NCBI GenBank assembly: GCA_934654625.1
Contig: CAKUGM010000039.1
Coordinates: forward strand, 1-15,322
DNA from: an uncultured Collinsella sp.
Lineage (GTDB): Bacteria > Actinomycetota > Coriobacteriia > Coriobacteriales > Coriobacteriaceae
Direction: 5' to 3'
Length of the DNA stretch: 15,322 nt
The translations under genes and the position numbers were made by a program. Shown piece after piece: positions 1 through 6,843 of this stretch. The first letter of the stretch is position 1, and each line of letters begins with the position of its first letter. Under the pieces are notes generated by a model. It made no database searches, was not told where the DNA came from, and saw only the letters and a list, made by a program, of their open reading frames with translations.

Positions 1-157
1 GCTGGAAGATCATGCCAAGGCTCTTGTTGCGGAGCAGGTGCGGATAATAACCGTCAACCTTGATGGCCTTCTTCATAGCGAGGCCGAGATTCTCGATAGC
101 GAGAATCTGCTCTTTGGTGAAGTCATTAGTGTCGAGAAAATCCTTGGGCAGCGCCAT
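1..157 (-). CDS. ptcA: Putrescine carbamoyltransferase, N-terminal part (cut by window edge)
   Basis: Only the first 52 residues are present; the gene continues beyond base 1. The ATG at 157-155 follows an AAGGA ribosome site (168-164) at a 6-base spacing. The peptide contains [16 protein letters not shown] (residues 37-52), which leads straight into the carbamoyl-phosphate-binding STRTR loop of transcarbamylases. From memory, this [16 protein letters not shown] string is closer to Enterococcus putrescine carbamoyltransferase than to ornithine transcarbamylases, which usually read LIFEKxSTRT. The enzyme family converts N-carbamoylputrescine and phosphate to putrescine and carbamoyl phosphate in the agmatine deiminase pathway, whose carbamate kinase step yields ATP. 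The permease upstream and the AguR-like regulator support this reading. The catalytic residues lie outside the window, so an ornithine transcarbamylase-like alternative cannot be fully excluded. Confidence 0.82.
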   Translation of the reverse strand, partial: MALPKDFLDTNDFTKEQILAIENLGLAMKKAIKVDGYYPHLLRNKSLGMIFQ

Positions 158-257
158 TGCGATTCCTTTCCGTCGGCAGCACCGACTTTCCTTGTGGATG
201 CTTGTTTTCTCGCATCCGCTTTGTCGCTAACTCCATGATTCCCGCATCGCCAAAAAA

Positions 258-286
258 GCGTTAGTTTATTCGAGATTAAAGGCCGT
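258..286 (-). promoter_or_regulatory. Operator-like motif upstream of ptcA (copy A)
   Basis: This 29-base stretch matches 2418-2446, upstream of the permease, at 26 of 29 positions. Its core on the plus strand, AGTTTATTCGAGATTAAAG (263-281), is an imperfect dyad with TTTA and TAAA ends. It lies about 100 bases before the ptcA start, much as copy B lies about 117 bases before the permease start. The minus strand carries TAAACT inside the motif, a possible weak -10 element, with TTTAGA 17 bases upstream as a weak -35. Binding by the AguR-like regulator encoded at 2600-3568 is inference. Confidence 0.6.
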
Positions 287-365
287 CTAAAGAAATAGAC
301 CTTCCCTAAACCCTTACAAACCTGCAGGTAAACGACGCGGTAGCTGTTTTATTAAAACTTTGAAC

Positions 366-390
366 AACCGTTCACCGTAGGCCAACGGTT
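366..390. promoter_or_regulatory. Inverted repeat AACCGTT-N11-AACGGTT
   Basis: Two perfect 7-base arms (366-372 and 384-390) are separated by 11 bases. The arm centres are 18 bases apart, close to two helical turns minus a few bases, which could suit a dimeric regulator. It lies about 210 bases upstream of ptcA. No regulator is identified, and chance occurrence is possible. Confidence 0.3.
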
Positions 391-495
391 TATCCCAAAT
401 TCGCTGACTTTAGCCGGACGGAGCATTTTCTCAACCCGTTTTTTCATCTCTAAACCGCCGGCTTCCGGACTAAACTTTTCTCATCCCCGCATCTT

Positions 496-510
496 GAATT
501 GTTACAATTC
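496..510. promoter_or_regulatory. 15-base perfect palindrome GAATTGTTACAATTC
   Basis: Seven-base arms around a single central T make a perfect odd-length palindrome in the gap between permease and ptcA. It has the shape of a small repressor or activator site. It has no poly-T tail, so it is not a terminator. Its role and its binding protein are unknown. Confidence 0.3.
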
Positions 511-828
511 TGTGTCCTCTGATTGCATTTATTGTGCGCCCTCGCACAACGCTTGAACGGAGGCAGAAACGCCCGGTACACTTCCTTCTTGGTAGATTTG
601 ACAACACGCCCAGGCATATGGGCCATAGACGCCGGTTGGAGTGACAGTGGCAGCGATCAATGTCTTTGTTTTTGCGATTCAGACCCTTTTTGCGGACCTT
701 AATTCCGCATTCTCCTTTGATAGCACCGCTCCGCATAAGCATATGAGCGATCGCGCCTATCTGGGCCACATCGCCACGCCCTCGCTGTAATCACGTTCTG
801 GTACAGCTCAAATCAAACGCATAGATAT

Positions 829-868
829 ATAAAGGCGCGGTTCGAACCTCTTCGAACCGCGCCTTTAT
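829..868 (-). terminator. Intrinsic terminator of the APC permease gene
   Basis: An 18-bp perfect stem closes a 4-base CCTC loop (847-850); the core arms are 831-846 and 851-866 (GGCGCGGTTCGAA and its complement). On the minus strand the stem is followed by an AT-rich run (TATATATC) rather than a pure T tract. It begins 47 bases after the permease stop. A terminator here implies that ptcA is mostly transcribed from its own promoter rather than by read-through from the permease. Confidence 0.8.
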
Positions 869-915
869 CGCTCTATATGACTAAATGACGAGCTGCAGCA
901 TGGCCGCGAAGACCG

Positions 916-2301
916 CTACCGCCTTCCCACGCCCTGATAATCGCTTGCGCGACCACGCTTGGAATAAAGGCGCGCACCCTCCCCCACCACGCTGAGCACG
1001 ATCACACTCAAAAGCATGGGAAGCTTTGCCAGCTCATCGGGAGCAGTGCCCAAGGGCACGATAGTGGCAACGATGGCGAGCACAAGCTCGATTACAGGCA
1101 GAATCAAAGCCGCAGACAGCATCTTGCCCTTAAAGGGAACGCGAAACACCCGCTTGGTATCGCCGTCGTATTTCCGCAAGCGCCAAAAGGCGGGAAACAT
1201 CGGAATATAGCTCATGAGAAGAAACACGACGTTGGTGGAGAACAAGACCCAAAACACGTCGGAATCCTCGCCTAAAAACACTTGAAGCAGCAAAACGGCG
1301 CTTGCGATAACTCCGTTCATGACAGCGGCACCGTTGGGCATACCGGTGCGCTTCGAGCAGAGCGAGAAGATCTTGGGCATATTGCCGTGCCCCGCAGCAT
1401 GGCAGGCAACCTGGTTCACGCCAAACGACCAGCACGTCATATTGGCAAAAAGCGTCACCATAAAGGCGATGCCAACAGCCGCCGTCAAAGGATGCGTGCG
1501 GCCCAGCATGGCTGCCACGGCATCCACGATCCCCGAATCGAGCGAAAGCTGATCGGTGGGAACTGCAGCACCGATCCCGATGCCGCACAGTATATAGATG
1601 GCGGCGATGGCGATACCGCCCACGATGATGGCGCGAGGAATGTCGTGTGACGGGTCCTTCATGGCCCCAGCGAAAGTCGCTACCACCTCAAAGCCCATAA
1701 AGTTAAAGAGAATGATCGAGAGATACGTCAGCGATGTGGTATCTGAAAAATCGGGGATGAACGTCTGGAGGCTCATGTCGTTGGCAAATCCTTGCGTGCA
1801 GGCAAACCAAATACCGCAGGCACCTACCACCAGTACGACGAAGACCTTGATAATGGCTCCGCCGTTCATAATCCACTCCGAATCGGAAACGGGAGAGAAC
1901 GCCAACAGCGTAACGCCCCAGACGAAGATAAGCTCGAGCGCGATTTTGACCCCGAGCGTCAGCTCAATGCCCCACAGCGAATTGATGATGCTCGGTGCCA
2001 TACAGGCGAGACTTGCAATCCACAAGGGGAAATTGACCCAATAGCACCACGAGCAGCGTGCGCCCCATTTGTCGCCCAAGCCCTCGCGAACCCAATCGTA
2101 AAGACCGCCGCACGAGTCGTATGCGGTACCGAGCTCGGCCACCACCAAGCCATAGGGCAACAGAAACGTGATGATCAAAAAGCCCCACCAGAAGAACTGA
2201 ACGTTACCCATGGCGGAAGCGGGAGCTGCAGCTTCGATGGTAAATACCACACAGATAACGGACAGCACCACGTCTATAAGAGAAAACTTCTTTCCAAGCA
2301 T
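916..2301 (-). CDS. APC-family amino acid/amine permease, probable agmatine/putrescine exchanger (AguD-like)
   Basis: A 461-residue integral membrane protein with about 12 hydrophobic segments, the usual size for the amino acid-polyamine-organocation family. The first segment follows MLGKKFSLIDVV. The family signature FWWGFLIITFLLPYGLVVAELG is followed by GGLYDWVREGLGDKWGAR, and FNFMGFEVVATFAGAMKDP near residue 210 matches the substrate-binding sixth helix region. The ATG at 2301 has AAGGG nine bases upstream. Specificity cannot be read from the sequence alone. Agmatine uptake in exchange for putrescine is inferred from ptcA downstream and from the divergent seven-membrane-segment LuxR regulator, an arrangement like the agu loci of Enterococcus and Lactococcus. 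Another amine or amino acid exchanger is the main alternative. It ends before a strong terminator, so it may be a single-gene transcript. Confidence 0.85.
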   Translation of the reverse strand: MLGKKFSLIDVVLSVICVVFTIEAAAPASAMGNVQFFWWGFLIITFLLPYGLVVAELGTAYDSCGGLYDWVREGLGDKWGARCSWCYWVNFPLWIASLACMAPSIINSLWGIELTLGVKIALELIFVWGVTLLAFSPVSDSEWIMNGGAIIKVFVVLVVGACGIWFACTQGFANDMSLQTFIPDFSDTTSLTYLSIILFNFMGFEVVATFAGAMKDPSHDIPRAIIVGGIAIAAIYILCGIGIGAAVPTDQLSLDSGIVDAVAAMLGRTHPLTAAVGIAFMVTLFANMTCWSFGVNQVACHAAGHGNMPKIFSLCSKRTGMPNGAAVMNGVIASAVLLLQVFLGEDSDVFWVLFSTNVVFLLMSYIPMFPAFWRLRKYDGDTKRVFRVPFKGKMLSAALILPVIELVLAIVATIVPLGTAPDELAKLPMLLSVIVLSVVGEGARLYSKRGRASDYQGVGRR

Positions 2302-2417
2302 GCGCCTGGTCCCTTCGAAAGGAGAGCGGGACCGCTTGCCGACGGGCAGGCAGCGGCCGCGAGGCTCGAGTCAAAACAGAATCCCCGCTCCTCTATCATC
2401 ATCCCAAAGGCAAGAGG

Positions 2418-2446
2418 GCGTTAGTTTATTCCGGATTAAAGACCGT
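2418..2446 (-). promoter_or_regulatory. Operator-like motif upstream of the permease (copy B)
   Basis: This copy contains the best-formed dyad, TTTATTCCGGATTAAA (2425-2440), in which seven of eight base pairs are symmetric. It matches copy A before ptcA at 26 of 29 positions, although the surrounding sequences are unrelated. It lies 117 bases upstream of the permease start, within the interval divergent from the LuxR gene, so one site could control both directions. Confidence 0.65.
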
Positions 2447-2453
2447 TCGGAAA

Positions 2454-2472
2454 GTTATAACCCGAATAAACT
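2454..2472 (-). promoter_or_regulatory. Inverted third copy of the operator-like motif (copy C)
   Basis: Read on the minus strand, this is AGTTTATTCGGGTTATAAC, which matches the copy B core at 15 of 19 positions, including all of AGTTTATTC. Its centre is about 31 bases, close to three helical turns, from that of copy B and in the opposite orientation. A degenerate half-site, AGATTAAAGG, also occurs at 2536-2545, before the regulator gene. Confidence 0.45.
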
Positions 2473-2543
2473 GGTTTAATTAAGCAGCTCAGATAACCTG
2501 TATTTGGTTTAGGATTATTTGATACACCGTTCGCCAGATTAAA

Positions 2544-2593
2544 GGGAGCCCATTTGTTGATGCTCCCCTTACAACCCGAAGGGTTAAGGGAGG
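2544..2593 (+). promoter_or_regulatory. Leader hairpin that covers the luxR ribosome binding site
   Basis: The leader can fold CCCTTA-(CA)-ACCC (2566-2577) against GGGTTAAGGG (2581-2590) around a GAA loop. That is ten base pairs with one 2-base bulge, and it buries most of the Shine-Dalgarno AAGGGAGG (2586-2593). A competing stem, GGGAGC (2544-2549) with GCTCCC (2562-2567), uses part of the same left arm. The two folds are therefore at least partly exclusive, which would give a translational switch if the transcript starts upstream of 2544. Pairing was done by eye; the effect is inference. Confidence 0.45.
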
Positions 2594-2599
2594 ACATTG

Positions 2600-3568
2600 A
2601 TGGCAAGTTCGATTTTCTTCTTCTACACCTTGGGTATTCTCATCGTTTTTATTGTCACCGCAGTCCTGTCAATTGCCGCATGGGCATCCTCGGGACGCAA
2701 ACTCTTTATCTATGCCTCCGGCGCCTTTATTTGCTATACGGTCGATATTATCGAAATTTTCTTTAACGAGCACGTCTCGCAAAATCTCGCCTTCACCGTA
2801 TACGAGTACTACAGCGTGAGCATGCCCGTCTTGCGCACGCTCATCGCCACGCTTTCACAAGCATTCATCTGGGCAACCGTTTTGCGCGCTTTAGATAAGC
2901 ACTCGCAAAAGCTTTTGGTTATTCCGCCCACTGTTTTCCTTGCAGCAGAGGCACTCGTACTCGCGCTCATGCCCGCCGGACGCTGCATGCAATTTGCTTA
3001 CTACACGTTGCGCCAGGTCTTTTTGTTCTTTGTGCTGGGCTATATCGTGTACCAATATGTAACCTGCAAAGACGAAAACCAGCGTATGCGCCTGGGGCGC
3101 TATAAAAAGCACCTTGTCATCGTCGCCGTCTTGCTTGTCTTCGTGCTTCTCGAAGACGCCTACAACATCCTGTGGGCGCCCATGGGATCCAACTACCAAG
3201 ACGTCATGCTCTATCTCTCGGAACGCAATATCTCCGAGAATATCCTTGCCTGCTACCTCGCCGTACTTATCATCCGTTACGCCTTTAGCGTGCTTTCGAT
3301 CCGCCTGCGCGAAGCACCCGATAAAAACGACGTCACCGACCTCGAGCGCCATGTCGATGAGCAAATGGAGTTCTTTATCTCCAAGCATAAGCTCTCGAAG
3401 CGCGAATCTGAGGTCCTCAAGCTTGTAGTGCTGGGCAAGAACAACCAGGAGATTGCAAAGGAGCTCTTCCTTGCCCTGGGAACGGTTAAGACCCATGTGC
3501 ACAACATCATGGTGAAAACCGGTTGCGCCGACCGCGCGAGCCTCACCAAAGCCTTCTGGAACAACTAA
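2600..3568 (+). CDS. LuxR-family regulator with seven membrane segments (AguR-like)
   Basis: The protein has 322 residues from the ATG at 2600, six bases after AAGGGAGG; a TTG three bases earlier is less likely. The first 235 residues hold about seven hydrophobic segments (near 5-29, 34-55, 76-96, 104-124, 134-154, 170-188 and 211-234). A short linker leads to a LuxR helix-turn-helix at 264-318 (LSKRESEVLKLVVLGKNN, then EIAKELFLALGTVKTHVHNI). There is no receiver domain, so it acts as a one-component membrane sensor and DNA-binding protein. AguR, the agmatine-responsive activator of the Lactococcus putrescine operon, has this plan. Divergence from the permease and the shared motif near ptcA support a similar role. 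However, many Coriobacteriia carry families of such regulators for other stimuli. It converges with the ABC permease gene. Confidence 0.8.
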   Translation: MASSIFFFYTLGILIVFIVTAVLSIAAWASSGRKLFIYASGAFICYTVDIIEIFFNEHVSQNLAFTVYEYYSVSMPVLRTLIATLSQAFIWATVLRALDKHSQKLLVIPPTVFLAAEALVLALMPAGRCMQFAYYTLRQVFLFFVLGYIVYQYVTCKDENQRMRLGRYKKHLVIVAVLLVFVLLEDAYNILWAPMGSNYQDVMLYLSERNISENILACYLAVLIIRYAFSVLSIRLREAPDKNDVTDLERHVDEQMEFFISKHKLSKRESEVLKLVVLGKNNQEIAKELFLALGTVKTHVHNIMVKTGCADRASLTKAFWNN

Positions 3569-3606
3569 AAAGATGCTCGCCGGGCACATTGCCAGCGAGC
3601 ATCTTT
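3569..3606. terminator. Bidirectional terminator between luxR and the ABC permease gene
   Basis: The arms AAAGATGCTCGC (3569-3580) and GCGAGCATCTTT (3595-3606) form a perfect 12-bp stem. Inside the loop, GGC (3583-3585) and GCC (3591-3593) can pair further. The plus strand ends in TTT, and the minus strand continues TTTTTAG, so it can serve both converging genes. It directly abuts the luxR stop codon. Confidence 0.85.
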
Positions 3607-3626
3607 CAGCCGATTCGATACGAGCG

Positions 3627-5819
3627 CTACTCCGTATGGCGCACGCGCACGGCCCCGCGTACGATGCCTTTACTCATGCCATAGGTGAGAACAAAGTAGC
3701 CACCGTATGCGACAAGGAACACCGTGCAGATAACGCCAACCGTGCCGCCGATATCAAAGCCGCCAAAAAGCAGCACCAGATTGACGATCACATGCAGCGC
3801 AACCACAGAATGGGCAAGACCAACTCCCAGGGGGAAGAAGAACAGCACTGCCTGCTGCAAAAGGGTCGAATGGTCGATGGCCAACCTATCGCATCCCACC
3901 TCAGAAAGAACGCGGACACTCTTAGCGGAATCTGCCACGTTTGAGAGCTGCTGGATAGAAATGATCGCCGCGCAAGCAATTACCAGTACAAAGCCAATGT
4001 AGATGCACAGATAGCTGATCATGCCGTTCATGCCATCCGTTTGCTCGATTATCTCGTTGCGGTTGATCGACTCACCCCAAAAGCCAATGTTGGAACCATC
4101 TCCCTGAATAATATTCGTACCGATACCCGTTCCAGCGCCGCTCAAAGAAGACAGGTCCGCAAGCTCGGCATCGATCTTCTGGGCATCGGCCCCATCCTTG
4201 TAGTTGACCAACAGCGAGCTATTCTGCAAGGCAAATCCCATCTGATCAACAACCGCATCGGGCAAAACCACGGTGCCGGAATTTAGCCCCATTGCCGAAT
4301 TGCAAAAGGCTCCCGCCTGTGGGTCGACTTTGTCTGTCCCCGGAACGAGCGTCTTGTCGCCCAACGTGATCGTTGTCCCGGCAGAGAGAATGCTATTGAA
4401 CATGTCGTCGAGCGTATCGCCCATGTCGCAGGCGATGAGATACTGGTTATCCGCCAGATGAATTTGGTCAAAACCGCGAAATGCCAGGTATTCGTTATAG
4501 CTACTTAGCTTGACGACCGGAATGCCCTGATACATCACCGTCGACTCGTCCATACCTGCCGGCAGTTTCGTCTTTGATCGGCGAAGCAGATCATCGAGCA
4601 TGATCGAGGGGTCTTCCTTGCCGGCAGGAACCGAAGAGTAGATATCGACCTGCTGGACTCCTTTGGCAATGCTTGTAAAATCGACACCTTGCTCCTGCAA
4701 CGCTGCACGCATATCGTAGGGCTCGCTTGGCATAACGTACTTCGTCAGCTCGCCGTCTTCGCCCGGGTCGACAAACTCGATAAACTCGGAGTTGTTGTAC
4801 ATGACGTTACACGAGAAATCGGCCGGAGTGCAGCGCAGAAGGCTCGCGTTCATGGCGCTCACGATTGACATGCCGCAGGTAACCGACGTAATTGCAAAAA
4901 ACAGAATCATCGCGATGATTGCCATGGACATCGAGATGGTGTTGATCTTTGCCGCCAGCTGGCGCACGGTAAACATGTTGAGGCCGCGCCAGTACACGTT
5001 GCGCATGGTCTGCAAGAGCTTGAGAAGCAGTCCCGAAAGCCCAAAGAAGAAAGCGACCGTGCCCGCCGTCACCATGAGCGTCGTGATGCCAAAACGCCTC
5101 ATAGCCAAATCAATCTGGTCTGCAGGGGCGGTAAGCGGCAAGCCATCGTGTAAAAGACGGTAGTACGCCCAAATGATCAGAGCAAGGCCAACCAAGCAGA
5201 CGACACCCGCCAACAGGGGATTTCTAGTCTTGATGCTCTCGTGCCTGCGCTCGGCGCCCATGAGGTCCACAAGCTTGACGCGCGCCACGACACGCAGGTT
5301 GAACAGCAAGGTAACCGCAAAGATCGCGACAAGGCATTCTATCGTTATAAACAGAGCACTCGGCGAAATAAAGAAGCGGAAATTCGAAATCTGCGCCTTG
5401 AAAAGCGAGGCGGTAAAAAACACCATGACCTGAGAAAGCGCAATGCCGCAAACGATGCCGATGACAAGCGCCGCCCCCGAGACGATGAATGTCTCGTAGG
5501 CCATCACGCGCGACACTTGGCCGCGCGTCATTCCCAGAACTTGATACAGGCCAAACTCGCGCTTGCGGCGCTTCATGATGAAGTTGTTGGCATAGACCAT
5601 CAAAAAGCCCATGACAGCCGCAAGGAAGATCGTTAAGCCCGAAAGCAGCTCCGACATGATTTCGCGCATTCCGGCAGTCTTGATGCCCGCAATATCAACC
5701 TGCAACGAGATCGTATTAAACGCGTAGAAAACCGTCACGCCCAACGCAAGCGTGAGCAAGTAGATGAGGTAATCGCGTCCGGCGCGACGGACGTTTCCCC
5801 AGGCAAGTTTACAGAGCAT
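3627..5819 (-). CDS. ABC transporter permease, FtsX type (BceB-like)
   Basis: A 730-residue permease from the ATG at 5819, preceded by GGCGAGGTG; an upstream in-frame ATG at 5846 would add nine residues that read poorly. There are ten likely membrane segments. Four lie in the first 200 residues, including the FtsX-type coupling region RRKREFGLYQVLGMTRGQV. Three more lie up to about residue 340. A large external domain of about 220 residues follows, then three at the C terminus. This is the plan of BceB-type permeases, which remove peptide antibiotics such as bacitracin from lipid targets and also act as sensors. The start overlaps the end of the ATPase gene by 11 bases, so the two are translationally coupled. 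The substrate is unknown. No BceRS-type two-component pair is nearby. Confidence 0.88.
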   Translation of the reverse strand: MLCKLAWGNVRRAGRDYLIYLLTLALGVTVFYAFNTISLQVDIAGIKTAGMREIMSELLSGLTIFLAAVMGFLMVYANNFIMKRRKREFGLYQVLGMTRGQVSRVMAYETFIVSGAALVIGIVCGIALSQVMVFFTASLFKAQISNFRFFISPSALFITIECLVAIFAVTLLFNLRVVARVKLVDLMGAERRHESIKTRNPLLAGVVCLVGLALIIWAYYRLLHDGLPLTAPADQIDLAMRRFGITTLMVTAGTVAFFFGLSGLLLKLLQTMRNVYWRGLNMFTVRQLAAKINTISMSMAIIAMILFFAITSVTCGMSIVSAMNASLLRCTPADFSCNVMYNNSEFIEFVDPGEDGELTKYVMPSEPYDMRAALQEQGVDFTSIAKGVQQVDIYSSVPAGKEDPSIMLDDLLRRSKTKLPAGMDESTVMYQGIPVVKLSSYNEYLAFRGFDQIHLADNQYLIACDMGDTLDDMFNSILSAGTTITLGDKTLVPGTDKVDPQAGAFCNSAMGLNSGTVVLPDAVVDQMGFALQNSSLLVNYKDGADAQKIDAELADLSSLSGAGTGIGTNIIQGDGSNIGFWGESINRNEIIEQTDGMNGMISYLCIYIGFVLVIACAAIISIQQLSNVADSAKSVRVLSEVGCDRLAIDHSTLLQQAVLFFFPLGVGLAHSVVALHVIVNLVLLFGGFDIGGTVGVICTVFLVAYGGYFVLTYGMSKGIVRGAVRVRHTE

Positions 5820-6621
5820 CGGACACCTCGCCGCCCATGATGGCAACTACATCCATGATCTTGTTGAAAAACGCCTGGCGCGGCTCGTCGCCACGGCGCA
5901 GCTCGGTAAAGATACGCCCGTCACGGATAAACAGCACGCGGTTGGTATAGCTCGCCGCATAGCCATCGTGGGTCACCATAAGCACCGTCGTATTGTAGGT
6001 ACGATTGAGGTTCTCGAAGTTTTCCAACAGCATGCGGGCGTTCTTGGAATCGAGAGCGCCCGTGGGCTCATCGGCCATAACCAGCTTGGGATTTGTCACC
6101 AAGGCACGCGCGGCAGCCACGCGCTGCTGTTGGCCGCCGGAGAGTTGGAAGGGGTATTTATCCAGCACATCAGAGATATTGAGGCGCGCGGCCATCTCCT
6201 GCACGCGCATGAGCGTCTCGTCCGCAGAAATGCGCCCGATGGTAAGGGGCAGCGCGATGTTCTCACGCACTGTAAGGGTATCGAGCAGGTTTGAATCTTG
6301 GAAGATAAAGCCCAGCTGCTCGCGACGAAACTTCGCAAGCTTTGCGCTCTTGATCTTCGTGACGTCTTGCCCGCCCACGTAGATGTTGCCGCTCGTCACG
6401 GCATCGATAGTGGAAACGCAGTTGAGCAAGGTCGATTTACCAGATCCCGAGGCACCCATGATACCCACGAATTCGCCGGCCTCCACGGTAAACGAGACGT
6501 CATCAAGCGCGCGCGTTGCAAGGCCGCGTACTCCGTACACTTTCTCGATATGATTAACTTCCAAAACGGGCGGCACACCGACGCGCGCGCTGCTCGCCTG
6601 CGCAGAAAACACTGGGGACAT
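5809..6621 (-). CDS. ABC transporter ATP-binding protein (BceA/MacB type)
   Basis: A 270-residue ATPase with every expected motif. Walker A is GASGSGKST near residue 56, and the Q-loop is [17 protein letters not shown] near 105. The signature is [15 protein letters not shown] near 160, Walker B with the catalytic Glu is [13 protein letters not shown] near 180, and the switch His is in MVTHD near 218. The [10 protein letters not shown] form is typical of the MacB/LolD/BceA group that partners FtsX-like permeases. I prefer the ATG at 6621, since AAGGAG (6635-6630) lies eight bases before it; the in-frame GTG at 6630 overlaps that ribosome site. The C terminus runs about 35 residues past the usual domain end. 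It powers the permease encoded directly downstream. Confidence 0.92.
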   Translation of the reverse strand: MSPVFSAQASSARVGVPPVLEVNHIEKVYGVRGLATRALDDVSFTVEAGEFVGIMGASGSGKSTLLNCVSTIDAVTSGNIYVGGQDVTKIKSAKLAKFRREQLGFIFQDSNLLDTLTVRENIALPLTIGRISADETLMRVQEMAARLNISDVLDKYPFQLSGGQQQRVAAARALVTNPKLVMADEPTGALDSKNARMLLENFENLNRTYNTTVLMVTHDGYAASYTNRVLFIRDGRIFTELRRGDEPRQAFFNKIMDVVAIMGGEVSDAL

Positions 6622-6843
6622 CGTATCCACTCCTTACCATCAGCCATCATCGTACGTCATGAAACGGCAAACTTACTTGCTATCTATAGTCGTTTCCTCG
6701 GCGCCGGGACGCCATCGATTTGGCTTACAGCCTCCTTGCGCTTTTGTAAGGCAAACCAGGCGCGGCAGCTTGCATGCGCGTCTATTCGGGTGGAGAATTA
6801 CCGCATTACGCTCGATTGGGACCTATAAAGGAGAACGTCACCT

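Larger units (their letters stand above)
158..915. other. 758-base gap between permease and ptcA, without a convincing gene
   Basis: I find no credible protein gene here. It holds the ptcA leader, an operator-like motif (258-286), several short perfect inverted repeats and the permease terminator. The repeats are 346-358 (GTTTTA-T-TAAAAC), 366-390 (AACCGTT, 11 bases, AACGGTT), 496-510 (GAATTGTTACAATTC) and 532-549 (TTGTGCG, 4 bases, CGCACAA). A partial operator-like string, TTCCGGACTAAA, sits at 463-474. One open frame on the minus strand (470-769, GTG start) gives a Cys/Arg-rich peptide that matches nothing I know. The length and the AT-rich patches suggest that ptcA has its own regulated promoter, or that a gene has decayed here. 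Confidence 0.6.

Noticed and set aside
470..769. 99-residue open frame on the minus strand (GTG start) in the long gap
   Set aside because: Cys/Arg-rich composition, no good ribosome site, no recognisable domain, and overlap with the palindromes at 496-510 and 532-549. A decayed gene is possible but not supported.
2891..3589. 232-residue open frame on the minus strand
   Set aside because: It is antisense to the LuxR-type gene, which has a clear helix-turn-helix, membrane segments and ribosome site.
6661..6696. GAAACG ... CGTTTC inverted arms in the ABC/Nudix divergent region
   Set aside because: Six-base arms 24 bases apart are likely by chance, and no second copy was found near either gene.
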